Source of the DNA: Nocardia sp. NRRL S-836
Lineage (GTDB): Bacteria > Actinomycetota > Actinomycetes > Mycobacteriales > Pseudonocardiaceae
Direction of reading: 5' to 3'
Length of the DNA: 64,000 nucleotides
Assembly: GCF_001279525.1 (NCBI RefSeq)
Contig: NZ_LGDY01000091.1
Location: 682,001 to 746,000 of the forward strand
In this document: piece after piece, positions 10,601-19,702 of the stretch
How positions within the stretch are numbered: the first letter of the stretch is position 1
Layout of the letters: each line of letters starts with the position of its first letter
The notes under the pieces: model-generated
Told to the model about the DNA's origin: nothing
Seen by the model: the letters and a program-made list of their open reading frames with translations, nothing else
Databases searched by the model: none
Position numbers and translations under genes: made by a program

Positions 10601-13467
10601 CGTGGCAGCTGCTCACGGTGTCCGGGCACAACGAGTCCAGCCTGCGCGCGAACGTGGCGGCGCTGGCCGACCACCTGGAGGCGCACCCGGAGCTGGAACT
10701 GGCCGACGTCGCGCACACCACCCAGGCCGGGCGCAGCGCGCTGCCGGTGCGGGCCGCGCTGCCGGTGTACGACACCGCCGACGCCATCGCGTCGCTGCGG
10801 GCGGGCGTGACCGGTGCCGTGGTCGAGGACCGGCGCCGCTTCGGCCTCTTCCTCCCCGCGGCCCTCGGTTCCTGCCTTGGCACCACGGAGGAGCTGTACC
10901 GCACCGAACCGGCGTTCCGTGCCGCGATCGACGAGTGCGCCGGCCTGCTGAACGGACGGGTGGACCTGCTGGGCGCGCTGCACGGCGAGGCCGACGCTGA
11001 CGAGCGGGCCGTCCTGTTCGCGGTGGAGTACGGCCTGGCCCGGTTGCTCGGCGCGTGGAACCTGGTTCCCGCCGCCGTGCTGGGGGCCGGGGTCGGCGAG
11101 TGCGTCGCCGCGGTGGTCGGCGGGGTGGTGTCGCTGGCCGACGGCCTGGCGCTGGCGCTCGACGGGACCGTGCCCGGCACGGTCGCGGAGCCCGCGGTCA
11201 CGGTCGTGTCGCCACGCACCGGTGCCGCGCTGACCGCCGCCGAGGTGGCGAACGCCGCCCGCTGGGCGGATGAGTCCGACCGGATCGCCGACGCCCTGCA
11301 GGTTCTGAGCCGGTATGCGGAGGTGCTCGTCGAGGTCGGTCCGGACGCGGCCGGGTCACGCGCACCGATGGTCAGCGTGCCGTTCGAGCCGGACCGCCGG
11401 TCGTGGCTCGCCGCGCTCGGTGCGCTGTGGGAGCACGGCGTGCCGGTCGACTGGGCGAGCGGTGCGAGTGCGGACCGCGTGTTCGTCTTGTTGCCCGCCT
11501 ACCGCTTCCAGCGCACGCGTTACTGGCCGGAGGTCGCGGCGAACGTCACCACCGGTCCGGCCGCGGCCACGGGCGCGGTGAACGCCGGGATGCCGTCGTA
11601 CGACGGCCTGAAAGCCCACGTGCCGACCTGGCGGCGGGACAACAGCCGTCCGGTGCCCGCCACCGCGGGACCGCTGGTGCTCCTCGCCGAACCGGGGGAG
11701 TTCGCCGACCGGTTCACCGCACTGGCCCGGGAAGCGGGCCACGACGTGGTCCACGCGCACACCCCGCCGCGGGACGCCGAGGGCTATCGCGCCCTGCTGG
11801 CCGGCACCACCGGCGAGCCGGTGCGGATCGTGCACGCCCACGGCCTCACCGACACCAGCCAGGAAAGCGGCTTCTACAGCCTGATGCGGCTCGGCAAGGC
11901 CATCGGCACGGAGTGCGCCGACCGGCGGGTCGAGCTGGTCAGCCTCGCCGCCAACGGTTTCGAGGTGCTCGACGGCGACGCGAAGGACCCGCACGCGGCC
12001 ACCATCGCGGCGATCACGAGCGCCATCGCCGCGGAGTACCCGCTGCTCCGCTCGCAGTACGCCGACCTCGGACCGGACGGCGACCACGCCCGTCAGGCGC
12101 TGCGCGAGCTCGACGGCCTGGCAGCGTCCACTTCGGACACTGTGGACGGTGTCGCCGTGGCCGCGTGGCGGCACGGCCGCCGCTGGGTCCGCGCCTTCGA
12201 GGTGGTCGGGCTGCCGGCGGTCGACGACGCGGAAGCGTGGCGTCCCGGCGGTGTCTACCTGATCACCGGCGGTCTGGGCGAGCTCGGGCTGGCACTGGCG
12301 CGGCGGCTGGCCCCGCTCGGCACCAGACTCGCGCTGGCCGGGCGGAAGGGGCTGCCGCCGGAGGAGACCTGGGACGCCTGGATCGCGGAGAAGGGCGTCA
12401 ACGACAAGACCAGCGGCGTCCTCATGGCCGTGGCGGAGCTGCGGGCCCTGGGCGCCGAGGTGTTCGTCGCCCAGGCCGACGTCAGCGACCCCGCACAGGT
12501 CGTCGCGCTGGTGCGGGACGTCCGTGCGCACTTCGGTGAGCTGCACGGCGTCGTGCACGCGGCGGGCGTCGCCGGTGGTGGCCTGGTGCAGACCAAGACC
12601 GAGGAGCAGGCGGCCGCGGTGCTCGCCCCGAAGGTGGCGGGCACGCTGGCACTGGCCGAGGCGTTGCGCGCCGACCCGGTGGAGCTGCTGGTGCTCTACT
12701 CGTCGGTGGCGAGCCTGACCGTCGGCGTCGGCGCGACCGACTACGCGGCGGCAAACGCTTTCCTCGACGCCTTCGCGGTCGTGGAGGCCAACACGGGCGG
12801 CGTTGCCAAACGTGTCGTCTCGGTGGCGTGGGGACCGTGGCAGCTCGACCCCTGGACGTCGGCCGGTCTGGCCGGCTCGGCGGAGATGCAGGACAGCTCC
12901 AAGCGGTTCCGCGAGGAGTTCGGCATCCCGACCGAGGAGGGGACGGAGCTGCTGTCCCGCATCGTGGCCTCCGGTGAGACGCAGGTGGCCGTGCTGTCGC
13001 TGGAGCTCTCCGAAGCGCTGGCCGCACTGGCCCAGCTGGACTCCGTCGAGGCGCTGGTGGGCGGTGCGGCGGTCGACCTGACCGGCGGCAAGCGCTATCC
13101 GCGGCCCGAGCTGCGCACCCCCTACGTGGCCCCGAGCACTCCGGCCGAGCAGCAGGTGGCCGAGATCTGGCAGGCCTGCCTGGGGCTGGAGCGGGCCGGT
13201 GTCAACGACCGGTTCTTCGACCTCGGCGGCACCTCCCTGGTCGGTCTGGTGGTGATCGGCCGCATCGCCAAGGAGCTCGGCGTCGAGCTGGCTCCGGCGA
13301 CCCTGTTCGAGAAGCCGACCATCGCCGAGTTCGCGACCCTGCTCGCCCAGCCGGAGACGGCGGCGCCGGACCTCGTGGACGTGGCCGGGGACGCGTCCGC
13401 CCGCGGTGAACGCCGCCGGGCGCGCGCCGGGAACCTGCGCAGGCGCCAGACCGGAACCCGAAGGTGA
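4696..13467 (+). CDS. Type I polyketide synthase, two modules: KS-AT-KR-ACP and KS-AT(degenerate)-KR-carrier
   Basis: A 2923-residue protein with an N-terminal coiled docking helix (about 1-33). Module 1: KS (Cys206 in TACSSS, intact EAHGTGT and KSNIGH), AT (Ser642 in GHSIGE; HAFH, malonyl-type), KR (TGGTGGLG near 1165, SVYGAAN active site, no LDD motif) and ACP (Ser1470). Module 2: KS (about 1530-1960, Cys1706, intact EAHGSGT and KSNVGH), AT remnant (about 1990-2270), KR (about 2515-2700, Tyr2683) and a carrier domain reading FFDLGGTSL (Ser2847), which looks more like an NRPS/hybrid carrier than a classical ACP. In the AT remnant GHSIGE is replaced by GAGVGE (Gly2132 at the Ser position), and the AVNGP-to-HAFH segment is missing. 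Module 2 therefore needs acyl transfer in trans. The C-terminus is a short Arg-rich tail. Start is ATG with GGAG upstream. Confidence 0.97.
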   Translation: MPTEEQYVDYLKRMATDLRESRRQLRESQERHAEPIAIIAMSCRYPGEIRSPQQLWDLVSTEGDAVSPFPANRGWDLDGLYDPDPERQGTTYVRESGFLHDADEFDAELFGISPREAEATDPQQRLLLETAWEAVESAGIDPASLKGSATGVFAGATYTEYATRLTAVPGEYEGYLATGTLGSVVSGRISYVLGLQGPSVSIDTACSSSLVALHLAAHSLRTGESTLALAGGVTVMSSPGPFVDFSRQRGLAANGRCKPFAAGADGTNWAEGAGMLVLERLSDARRNGHPVLAVIRGSAVNSDGASHGLTAPNGPSQQRVIRQALANAKLSPPDVDAVEAHGTGTKLGDPIEAQALLATYGQDRTEPLWIGSVKSNIGHTQCAAGVAGVIKMVEAMRHGVLPASLHVDRPSEHVDWSAGTVALLSRQRPWPETDRPRRAGVSSFGISGTNAHVILEQAPEEPLPPREVHAPAVVPYVLSGASPAAVRAQAAALLPSVDEVPNEPVDVALSLATTRAAMDHRAVVVGADAEELVAGLRAVADGDAGAITGFATAGKLAVLFSGQGSQQLGMGRELHAAFPVFATAFDEACAHLPGVREVVFGDDAERLNRTEFAQPALFAFEVALFRLVTSWGVVPDLLAGHSIGEFAAAHVAGVLSLADAARLVLARGRLMQALPAGGAMVAVEATEDEVRPHLGDDVCLAAVNGPRAVVLSGAEQAVLAVAERFADRRTTRLKVSHAFHSGLMDPMLAEFAEIARDVTYAEPAIPVVSTLTGELADRLTDPAYWVEHAREAVRFADALQTLRKRGVTAFLELGPDAPLTAMGRSALADDAVFAAAQRKDRDPVEVLVRALGALHVNGIGVDWAAYLAGTGARTVSLPTYPFQRKRYWLEDAGDGTAATGGEDARFWSVVANGDAGELAAELELPNAQVPLDDVLPALARWRTSRANESEADALGYHVRWKPFAPEPAVASGRWLLVSSARSGDWTEAAAAALRGADVDRVVLDAPDRAAVAAALDGVPEFDGVLSLVALDEHENDGLSFGAEATLSLVQELAARELTTPLWTVTRQAVATGPHEAPDSAVQAQLWGFGRAAALEHPRLWGGLVDVPAEPSERLSALLGAVVTGPRGEDQVALRGAGAFGRRLVHAENAGPARSWKPRGTVLVTGGTGGLGGVVARWLVEAGADHVVLVSRTGENAPGAEVLREQLGAKGTVIACDVADRDSLKDVLDGVRADLRAVFHLAGVLEIGQIETIGRTSYTEALRAKVIGTRNLEELTDGLDLDAFVLFSSIAASVGNPAQSVYGAANAYLEAVAQQRRFRGLPATSVAWGRWGEVGMGVSGQADQLLSDLGVPTMAPDLGVAALRRALGREETALTVAAFEWAKFAPPFAALRPSPLLADLPEVLAIAEADARRAEEGAEVTTAWRTRLAGLPQAERERVLHRLVLTHTSAVLGHDEEVSAQQLFTKLGIDSLTAVELRGRLNAETGLALPPTVVFDHPSPAALVTHLLTELGPREQPSAPKAAVRANSSQGQEIAVVGMSARFAGGSDTVDEYWQNLMQGKDLVSLAPANRWNAADFLDPDRTAPGKAYTQHGAFVTDIAGWDATFFGLSQQEARRTDPSFRLLMELVWEALEDAALTAEELRGSRTGVFAGLIDTIQYSMRQLEADGAEAGDDPYFGLGSSLSAAAGRIAHQLDLRGPCLTVDTACSSALSAMHLAVQSLRRGECDIAIVGASSTMINPEVFVQSCKMSMLAADGRTKTFDESADGYVIGEGGGVVVLRRVQDAAPGQRVRALIRGTATNQDGRSNGLTAPNRAAQIAVIRAAHADAGVRTDDIGYVEAHGSGTQLGDAIEFTALQEVFGERSAPEPLYVGAVKSNVGHTLAAAGMAGLVKTVLALEHGQIPANLHLTTPNPVVTLDGPVRPVQTARPFPADADGVLRAGVSSFGWSGSNVHFVLEQAPQSPAPQPGPPWQLLTVSGHNESSLRANVAALADHLEAHPELELADVAHTTQAGRSALPVRAALPVYDTADAIASLRAGVTGAVVEDRRRFGLFLPAALGSCLGTTEELYRTEPAFRAAIDECAGLLNGRVDLLGALHGEADADERAVLFAVEYGLARLLGAWNLVPAAVLGAGVGECVAAVVGGVVSLADGLALALDGTVPGTVAEPAVTVVSPRTGAALTAAEVANAARWADESDRIADALQVLSRYAEVLVEVGPDAAGSRAPMVSVPFEPDRRSWLAALGALWEHGVPVDWASGASADRVFVLLPAYRFQRTRYWPEVAANVTTGPAAATGAVNAGMPSYDGLKAHVPTWRRDNSRPVPATAGPLVLLAEPGEFADRFTALAREAGHDVVHAHTPPRDAEGYRALLAGTTGEPVRIVHAHGLTDTSQESGFYSLMRLGKAIGTECADRRVELVSLAANGFEVLDGDAKDPHAATIAAITSAIAAEYPLLRSQYADLGPDGDHARQALRELDGLAASTSDTVDGVAVAAWRHGRRWVRAFEVVGLPAVDDAEAWRPGGVYLITGGLGELGLALARRLAPLGTRLALAGRKGLPPEETWDAWIAEKGVNDKTSGVLMAVAELRALGAEVFVAQADVSDPAQVVALVRDVRAHFGELHGVVHAAGVAGGGLVQTKTEEQAAAVLAPKVAGTLALAEALRADPVELLVLYSSVASLTVGVGATDYAAANAFLDAFAVVEANTGGVAKRVVSVAWGPWQLDPWTSAGLAGSAEMQDSSKRFREEFGIPTEEGTELLSRIVASGETQVAVLSLELSEALAALAQLDSVEALVGGAAVDLTGGKRYPRPELRTPYVAPSTPAEQQVAEIWQACLGLERAGVNDRFFDLGGTSLVGLVVIGRIAKELGVELAPATLFEKPTIAEFATLLAQPETAAPDLVDVAGDASARGERRRARAGNLRRRQTGTRR

Positions 13468-13474
13468 GGACCAG

Positions 13475-16279
13475 GTGACCACACAAGAACGCGACGCCGG
13501 CCCAGAAGGCCCAGAGCGCGAGACCAGCCACGACATCGCGATCGTGGGCATGGCCGGGAACTTCCCCGGTGCTCCCGACCTCGGCAAGTTCTGGGCCGAC
13601 CTGTGCGCGGGGCGGGACGGGATCACGAGGATGAGCCCGGCCGAGCTGCTGGCGGCCGGCGTGCCGCGGGAGCTGGTGGACGACCCCGCTTTCGTCGCCG
13701 CGTCGGGTGTGCTGTCCGATGTGGACCGTTTCGACGCCGAGCTGTTCGGCTTCAGCCGGACCGATGCCGAGCTGGCCGACCCGCAGCACCGCCTGTTCCT
13801 GGAGTGCTCGTGGCACGCGCTCGAGGACGCGGGCGTCGACCCGAGCCGCTTCGACGGCCTGGTGGGGGTGTTCGCCGGCGGTGCGCCGAGCACCTACCTG
13901 CTGTCCAACCTGCTGCAGAACGACGACGTCGTGCTGACCCACGGGCCCGACCACCTCGTCCTGCAGAACGAGAAGGACCTGCTCCCGTCGCGGGTGTCGT
14001 ACGCGCTCGACCTCACCGGACCGTCGGTGAGCGTCCAGAGCTGCAGCTCGACCGCGCTCGCCGCGGTCGCCGCGGGCTGCGGCAGCCTGCTCGCCGGCGA
14101 GTCGGACCTGGTCATCGCGGGCGCGGTCTCGGTGATCGTCCCGCAGTGCCCCGGCTACCTCTACCACGAGGGCGGCGAGTTCTCCCCGGACGGCGTCAGC
14201 CGCGTGCTCGACGCCGGTGCCAACGGCAAGATCCCCGGTGACGGGGTCGGCGCCGTCGTGCTGCGGAGGCTGGAGGACGCGCAGGCCGACGGGGACCGCA
14301 TCTACGCGGTCATCCGCGGCTGGGCGGCGCTGCACGAGGGCAGGCACGGCCGCCAGGGCTTCGGCGTGCCCGGTGTGCCGGGGCAGACCGCCGTGCTGGC
14401 CGAGGCGATGGCCGTGGCGGGGGTGGACCCGGCCGAGATCGACCACGTCGAGGTGACCGCGATGGGCACGCCCTTCGGTGACGCCGTGGAGGTCATGGCG
14501 CTGCAGGAGGTGTTCGGAGTGGACGGTGTCGAGCGGGTCACGCTCGGCTCGACCGACGGCAACCTCGGCCACATCAACCAGGCGGGCGGGATCGCCCGGC
14601 TGATCAAGGCGGCGCTCGCGCTGCACCACGAGAAGCTGCCGCCCGCCGTGCACTTCTCCGAGCCCGGCGCGAGGCTGGCCGCGGCCGGTGACAAGCTCGC
14701 GGTGGTCACGGAGCTGACCGACTGGCCGCGCGGCGATCGTCCGCGACTGGCCGGTGTCAACGCGCACGGCTACGGCGGCGCGGACGTGCACGTCGTGATC
14801 GAGGAAGCGCCGGTCGAGGACGACGTGCGACCGGCGGCACGGCCGCACCAGGTGCTGGTCTGGTCGGCGCACACGGCCGAGGCGGCCGACGCGGCGACCA
14901 CGAGGCTGGCGGCGGACGCCGCGCGGTGGACGGACCTGGCGGACGCCACCTACACGTTGCAGTGCGGTCGCAAGACGTTCGGGAACCGGCGGATGGCCGT
15001 CGTCTCGTCGTGCGCCGACGCCGTGGAGGCGCTCACCTCTCCCGCCCGTGTCCTCGCCGAAAGCGGTGTGAGCACCCGGAAAGCGGGGTTCCTGCTGGCC
15101 GGTGTCGGGGAGCAGTACGACGGCATGGCCGGTGGCCTGTACGCCTCCGAACCGGTGTTCCGCGCGGCGATCGACGAGTGCGCCGGGCTGTTCCGCGAGC
15201 ACCTCGGCTTCGACCCGGTCGCACGCCTGGTCGGTGCCAGGACGGGCGGCGGGGGAGGGCTGGCCGCCCTGCTCGGCCGCGCGCCCGAAGCCGAGGCCGG
15301 TGGTGGGCCCGCGGACACCGTCGTCGTCCAGCCCGGTGTCTTCGCGGTCGACTACGCGCTGGGCGCGCTGCTGACGGCCTGGGGTGTCCAGCCGTCGGTC
15401 CTGGCGGGCTACAGCGTCGGCGAGTTCGCCACGGCGGCGCTCGCGGGCAGCCTGACCCTCCAGGAGGCCACGGCCCTGGTCGCCACGCGGGCCAAGCTGA
15501 TCTCGGGGCTGCCGGCCGGGTCGATGGCCGCCGTGCCGCTGTCGGAGAACGAGCTGACCGGGGTGGTGGGGGACCTCGCGGTCTTCGGCGTCGACGTCGC
15601 CGCGGTCAACGGCCCCCGCATGATCGTCGTCTCCGGTTCGCCCGAGGGTGTCGTCCAGCTGACCGAGAAGCTCGCCGCCGAGGGTGTGCCCGCACGGCCG
15701 CTGCGCACAACCCACGCGTTCCACTCGCGGTCACTGCGGCCGGTGGCGGCGGACCTCACGGCCTGGGCCAGGCTGAACCTCCGGCCACGGGCTCCCGGGA
15801 CGCCGTACCTGTCCAACGTCACCGGTCTGCCGATCACCGAGGGGCAGCTGAAGGACCCCGGCTACTGGGCCGAGCACATGTGCCGCCCGGTGCAGTTCGC
15901 CACCATGATCGGCCACCTGGCCGCGCACTGGCCGGACACCGCGTTCGTCGAGCTCGGCGCGGGACAGTCGATGGGGTCGATGTTCCGGGGCCACCCGGAC
16001 TTCCCGCAGAAGTCCTGGGCCCACCTCGTGCCCACGCTTCCCGGTGAGTCGGACCCCGGGCAGGACACCGAGTCCGTGGCCGACGCGCTCGGCAGGCTCT
16101 GGCTGTCCGGTGTGGACGTCGACTGGCGGGCCCACAACGACGGTCGCGGAGCCAGGAAGACGACCCTGCCCGGCTACGCCTTCCAGCGTGACCGCTACTG
16201 GGTCGAGCCCACCGCCCCGGCCTCCGGAACCGTGGTTCCGAGGGGCACCCGAGTGGTCACCGAGCCGGCCGGCGCCTGA
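13475..16279 (+). CDS. Stand-alone KS-AT didomain with non-canonical ketosynthase
   Basis: A 934-residue protein beginning at GTG, 5 bases after a GGTGAGGA ribosome-binding site and 7 bases after the previous stop. The KS (about 20-445) keeps a Cys (Cys190 in QSCSST). Where EAHGTGT is expected it reads EVTAMGT, so Thr328 replaces the His; where VKSNIGH is expected it reads TDGNLGH, so Asp361 replaces the Lys while His366 is kept. In trans-AT systems, loss of the HGTGT His marks non-elongating KS0 domains. The AT (about 560-850) looks active: Ser647 in GYSVGE (Tyr in place of the usual His) with HAFHS. There is no ACP or reductive domain. Its position just after a module with a dead AT suggests it supplies acyl groups in trans, or acts with the free ACP two genes downstream. 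Both roles are inference. Confidence 0.93.
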   Translation: MTTQERDAGPEGPERETSHDIAIVGMAGNFPGAPDLGKFWADLCAGRDGITRMSPAELLAAGVPRELVDDPAFVAASGVLSDVDRFDAELFGFSRTDAELADPQHRLFLECSWHALEDAGVDPSRFDGLVGVFAGGAPSTYLLSNLLQNDDVVLTHGPDHLVLQNEKDLLPSRVSYALDLTGPSVSVQSCSSTALAAVAAGCGSLLAGESDLVIAGAVSVIVPQCPGYLYHEGGEFSPDGVSRVLDAGANGKIPGDGVGAVVLRRLEDAQADGDRIYAVIRGWAALHEGRHGRQGFGVPGVPGQTAVLAEAMAVAGVDPAEIDHVEVTAMGTPFGDAVEVMALQEVFGVDGVERVTLGSTDGNLGHINQAGGIARLIKAALALHHEKLPPAVHFSEPGARLAAAGDKLAVVTELTDWPRGDRPRLAGVNAHGYGGADVHVVIEEAPVEDDVRPAARPHQVLVWSAHTAEAADAATTRLAADAARWTDLADATYTLQCGRKTFGNRRMAVVSSCADAVEALTSPARVLAESGVSTRKAGFLLAGVGEQYDGMAGGLYASEPVFRAAIDECAGLFREHLGFDPVARLVGARTGGGGGLAALLGRAPEAEAGGGPADTVVVQPGVFAVDYALGALLTAWGVQPSVLAGYSVGEFATAALAGSLTLQEATALVATRAKLISGLPAGSMAAVPLSENELTGVVGDLAVFGVDVAAVNGPRMIVVSGSPEGVVQLTEKLAAEGVPARPLRTTHAFHSRSLRPVAADLTAWARLNLRPRAPGTPYLSNVTGLPITEGQLKDPGYWAEHMCRPVQFATMIGHLAAHWPDTAFVELGAGQSMGSMFRGHPDFPQKSWAHLVPTLPGESDPGQDTESVADALGRLWLSGVDVDWRAHNDGRGARKTTLPGYAFQRDRYWVEPTAPASGTVVPRGTRVVTEPAGA

Positions 16280-16346
16280 CGCGGCGCACAGGCGGTGTGG
16301 CCGCCCCCGTTTCTTCCCCCATGAGCAGCGCAGTCGAGGAGTAGTG

Positions 16347-17198
16347 ATGACGAACGTCGGAGTTGTCGGAGCCGGAGTGATGGGCACCGGCGTCGCGCAG
16401 GACCTGGCCCAGCACGGGCACCGCGTGGTCCTGGTGGACAACAACGCGGACGCCCTGGACGAGGCGCTCGCCCGGATCGAGCTGGACTGCCGGCTGAGCC
16501 GGATGCTCGGCGGCCCGCCCGTCGACGCGGAGGCGGTGCTGGCGCTGATCACCGTCGGCACCTCGCTCGACCTGCTCGCCGAGACCGAGGTGGTGATCGA
16601 GAACATCACCGAGAACTGGGACCTCAAGAGCGCGGTGTACGCGGAGCTCGACGTCGTCTGCAAGGCGGACACCGTGTTCGTGGCGAACACGTCGGCGATC
16701 CCGATCACCAAGCTCGCCGCACTGACCTCGCGCCCGGACAAGGTGATGGGCGTGCACTTCATGAACCCGGTGCCGATGAAGGCCGCCTGCGAGTTCATCC
16801 CCGGCTACCACACCAGTGAGCAGACCCAGGACACCGTGCGCGCGCTGCTGGACTCGATGGGCAAGAAGTCCATCCCGGTCAACGACTCGCCGGGGTTCGT
16901 GTCCAACCGCGTGCTCATGCTGACCGTCAACGAGGCGGCGTTCCTGGTCCACGAGGGCGTCGCCGACGCGAAGACCGTCGACGAGGTGTTCCGCAGCTGC
17001 TTCGGCCACCCGATGGGACCGCTGGAAACGGCCGACCTCATCGGCGTCGACACCATCCTGTACAGCGTCGAGGTGCTGTACGAGCAGTTCAACGACAGCA
17101 AGTACCGCCCCTGCCCCCTGCTCAAGAAGATGACCGACGCCGGTCTGCACGGGCGCAAGAGCGGCGAGGGTTTCTACGTCTACCAGAGCATGGGCTGA
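16347..17198 (+). CDS. 3-hydroxyacyl-CoA dehydrogenase family protein (hydroxymalonyl/methoxymalonyl-ACP pathway)
   Basis: 283 residues, ATG preceded by GAGGAG. The N-terminal Rossmann motif GAGVMG is at residues 8-13, the family motif HFMNPVP near 136, and the C-terminal helical domain ends in HGRKSGEGFYVY, typical of 3-hydroxybutyryl-CoA dehydrogenases. In FK520, ansamitocin and zwittermicin clusters this family (FkbK, Asm13, ZmaG types) oxidises glyceryl-ACP-derived intermediates toward 2-hydroxymalonyl-ACP. Next to an ACP, an acyl-CoA dehydrogenase and an FkbH homologue, that role is the natural reading here. It heads a run of five genes with short or overlapping junctions. Confidence 0.93.
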   Translation: MTNVGVVGAGVMGTGVAQDLAQHGHRVVLVDNNADALDEALARIELDCRLSRMLGGPPVDAEAVLALITVGTSLDLLAETEVVIENITENWDLKSAVYAELDVVCKADTVFVANTSAIPITKLAALTSRPDKVMGVHFMNPVPMKAACEFIPGYHTSEQTQDTVRALLDSMGKKSIPVNDSPGFVSNRVLMLTVNEAAFLVHEGVADAKTVDEVFRSCFGHPMGPLETADLIGVDTILYSVEVLYEQFNDSKYRPCPLLKKMTDAGLHGRKSGEGFYVYQSMG

Positions 17199-17241
17199 TC
17201 TCGCCCGCCGTCCCGAAGTTCCAGTCGAGAAAGGTCCAGAG

Positions 17242-17493
17242 ATGTCGAACGACGCCCGCACCCGGATCCGCACCTTCATCACGACCAAGTTCCCGGACGT
17301 GACCTTCACCGACGAGGAGGACATCTTCGCGCTCGGGTTCGTGAACTCCCTGTTCGCGATGGAGCTGGTGATGTTCATCGAGAAGGCGTTCGGTACCCGC
17401 ATCCCGAACGAGGAGCTCCACCTGGGCAACTTCCGCTCCGTCGCGCTGATGGCCGACCTGGTGCAGCGGCAGACGTCCGCGGCAGTGGGCTGA
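17242..17493 (+). CDS. Free-standing acyl carrier protein (FkbJ/ZmaD type)
   Basis: 83 residues. The phosphopantetheine site is Ser36 in LGFVNSLFAMEL, where the GFVNS form typical of FkbJ-type carriers replaces the usual GxDS. It would carry the glyceryl unit loaded by the FkbH-like protein while the two dehydrogenases convert it to the extender unit. Start ATG has GAGAAAGG upstream; the next gene begins within about 10 bases of its stop, so the two are probably translationally coupled. Confidence 0.95.
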   Translation: MSNDARTRIRTFITTKFPDVTFTDEEDIFALGFVNSLFAMELVMFIEKAFGTRIPNEELHLGNFRSVALMADLVQRQTSAAVG

Positions 17494-17504
17494 GCGGAGC
17501 GGTG

Positions 17505-18644
17505 ATGAAAGCGGAAACACTGAGCGGACCGGCCGGCCTCGCCGAGGTCAGGCGGTTCGTCGACCTGGAGATCGCGCCGCAGGCCAACACCTTCGAGAGG
17601 GCCGAGTGGATCCCGCGGGAGGTGCTGTCCCGGGTGGCCGAACTCGGCCTGTGGGCGCCGTTCCTGCCCTCGGAGTACGGCGGCACGGCCATGGACATGG
17701 TCACGCTCGGCCGCGTGCACGAGGAGGTCGGCCGCGGCTGCTCCTCCCTGCGCAGCCTCCTGACCGTGCACTCGATGGTCAGCGCGTCGGTGCACCGCTG
17801 GGGAGACCAGGCGCAGCAGGAGAAGTGGCTGCGAGCGCTCGCCCGTGGTGAGAAGCTCGGCGCGTTCTGCCTGACCGAACCCGACCGCAGCGGCAGCGAC
17901 GCCACCGCGGAAGGCACCACGGCGGTGCGGGACCAGGACGGGTGGGTTCTCAACGGCACGAAGAAGTGGATCACCGGCGGCCAGGTCGCCGACCTCTTCA
18001 TGGTGTTCGCGTCGACCGGCGGCGGCATGTGCACCTTCCTGGTCGAGGCCGACCGGCCGGGTGTCCGGGTCACCCCGCTGCCGCACGTGTCGGGCACCAC
18101 GGCGAGCATGCTCGCCCAGATCGAGTTCACCGGCGTGCGCCTGGAACCGTCCGCTCTGCTCGGCCCGCAGGGCTGGGCGGCGGGCACGGTCATGACCAAC
18201 GCACTGGGCCTCGGCCGCTACAGCGTGGCGTGCGGTGCGGTCGGCATCATCCGGGCCGCGATCGACGCGTGCGCGCAGTACACGTCGGTCCGGTCGGCCG
18301 GTGGCGTTCCGCTGCGGGACCTGCCGCACGTGCGGCAGATGATGAGCGGCATGGTGACCGCGCGAGACGCGGGCCGGCTGCTGTGCGAGAGGGCGGGCGC
18401 GCTCAACGACGCGGGCGACCCGGCCACGATCATGGCCACGTGGGTGGCGAAGTACCACGCCTCCAAAGCCGCCGTGCAGGCCGCCGGCGACGCGGTCCAG
18501 ATCCACGGCGCCAACGGGTTCAGCCCCGACTACCCGGTCGCGCGGTTGTACCGGGACAGCAAGGTCACCGAGGTCATCGAAGGCAGCACGCAGGTGCAGG
18601 AGCTGACGATCGCGGCCGAGGCATATCGAGAGGTGGCGCAGTGA
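17505..18644 (+). CDS. Acyl-CoA dehydrogenase (FkbI type)
   Basis: 379 residues counted from ATG 17505. An adjacent in-frame GTG at 17502 is possible, but GGAG at 17496-17499 is better spaced for the ATG. Family features visible: TEPDRSGSDAT near the flavin and substrate site, KKWITGGQVADLF, and the C-terminal catalytic-base region VIEGSTQVQEL with Glu359. In methoxymalonyl-ACP pathways this flavoenzyme acts on the ACP-bound C3 unit. The stop overlaps the next start (GTGA at 18641-18644), which implies translational coupling to the FkbH-like gene. Confidence 0.94.
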   Translation: MKAETLSGPAGLAEVRRFVDLEIAPQANTFERAEWIPREVLSRVAELGLWAPFLPSEYGGTAMDMVTLGRVHEEVGRGCSSLRSLLTVHSMVSASVHRWGDQAQQEKWLRALARGEKLGAFCLTEPDRSGSDATAEGTTAVRDQDGWVLNGTKKWITGGQVADLFMVFASTGGGMCTFLVEADRPGVRVTPLPHVSGTTASMLAQIEFTGVRLEPSALLGPQGWAAGTVMTNALGLGRYSVACGAVGIIRAAIDACAQYTSVRSAGGVPLRDLPHVRQMMSGMVTARDAGRLLCERAGALNDAGDPATIMATWVAKYHASKAAVQAAGDAVQIHGANGFSPDYPVARLYRDSKVTEVIEGSTQVQELTIAAEAYREVAQ

Positions 18645-19702
18645 CGCAGACGGACATCGCCGCTCCGGCCAAGCCGAAGCGCGGCCGCATCAAGTGCGTG
18701 GTGTGGGACCTGGACAACACCCTGTGGGACGGCACCCTCCTCGAAGACGCCGCCGTGCGCGTGCGTCCCGAGGTGGTCGAGGAGATCAAACGGCTCGACG
18801 CACTGGGCGTCCTGCACTCGGTGGCCAGCCGCAACGACCACGACGCCGCCATGGCGCGGTTGAAGGCGGAGGGCCTGGACGAGTACTTCCTGTACCCGCA
18901 GATCAACTGGAACCCCAAGTCCCAGTCGGTCGAGCGGATCGCCAAGGAGCTCAACATCGGGCTGGACGCCATCGCGTTCGTCGACGACCAGCCGTTCGAG
19001 CTGGAGGAGGTCGCGCACGCGCTGCCCGCCGTGAAGACGGTCGACACCGCGCGGATCGCACCGGAGCTGGCCTCGGAGGAGTTCCAGCCGAGGTTCGTCA
19101 CCGACGAGTCCCGCGTGCGCCGCGACCTCTACCGCGCGGCCGTGGTGCGCGACCGGGCCGAGCTCGACTACACGGGCACCAACGAGGCGTTCCTGTCCAC
19201 ATTGGACATGGTGTTCACGATCAGCGAGGCCAAGCGGGAGGACCTCCAGCGCGCGGAGGAGCTGACCGTGCGCACCAACCAGCTGAACTCGACCGGCCGC
19301 ACCTACTCCTACGACGAGCTCGACGCGCTGCGCACCTCGCCCGACCACCTGCTGCTGGTCGCCTCGCTGACCGACAGGTACGGCGGCTACGGCAAGATCG
19401 GCCTCGCGCTCGTGGAACGCGGGCAGCCCGCGTGGCACCTCCGGATGATGCTGATGTCGTGCCGCGTGATGGCCCGCGGTGTCGGCACGGTGCTGCTCAA
19501 CCACGTGATGCGGCTGGCGAAGGCGGACGGTGCCCGGTTGCGGGCGGACTTCGTCGAGACCGGGCGGAACCGGGTGATGTACGTGACCTACGCGTTCGCG
19601 GGCTTCAGCGAGATCGTCCGCGACGGCGACCGCCTCGTGCTGGAGTCCGGCCTCGACCAGATCCAGCCGGTTCCCGCGTACCTGAAGGTGGACGTCGAGT
19701 GA
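18641..19702 (+). CDS. FkbH-like HAD-superfamily glyceryl transferase/phosphatase
   Basis: 353 residues, GTG start in a four-base overlap with the preceding gene. The HAD nucleophile motif DLDNTLWDG (Asp23, Asp25) lies near the N-terminus and the second acidic HAD motif VDDQPFELEEV follows. The C-terminal half resembles the GNAT-like domain of FkbH proteins, including the RTNQLNSTGRTY segment. FkbH enzymes take 1,3-bisphosphoglycerate, dephosphorylate it and place a D-glyceryl group on a dedicated ACP, so this protein should start the extender-unit pathway. Its stop overlaps the thioesterase GTG by four bases. Confidence 0.95.
   Translation: MTQTDIAAPAKPKRGRIKCVVWDLDNTLWDGTLLEDAAVRVRPEVVEEIKRLDALGVLHSVASRNDHDAAMARLKAEGLDEYFLYPQINWNPKSQSVERIAKELNIGLDAIAFVDDQPFELEEVAHALPAVKTVDTARIAPELASEEFQPRFVTDESRVRRDLYRAAVVRDRAELDYTGTNEAFLSTLDMVFTISEAKREDLQRAEELTVRTNQLNSTGRTYSYDELDALRTSPDHLLLVASLTDRYGGYGKIGLALVERGQPAWHLRMMLMSCRVMARGVGTVLLNHVMRLAKADGARLRADFVETGRNRVMYVTYAFAGFSEIVRDGDRLVLESGLDQIQPVPAYLKVDVE

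Noticed and set aside
5320..10983. A 1887-codon open frame on the minus strand opposite the PKS
   Set aside because: High-GC genes leave the opposite strand free of stops. The translation is Arg/Gly/Val/Gln-rich without domains, while the plus strand encodes complete KS, AT, KR and ACP domains.
13202..15724. Long minus-strand frame opposite the KS-AT gene
   Set aside because: Same high-GC shadow effect; no recognisable domain and no ribosome-binding site.
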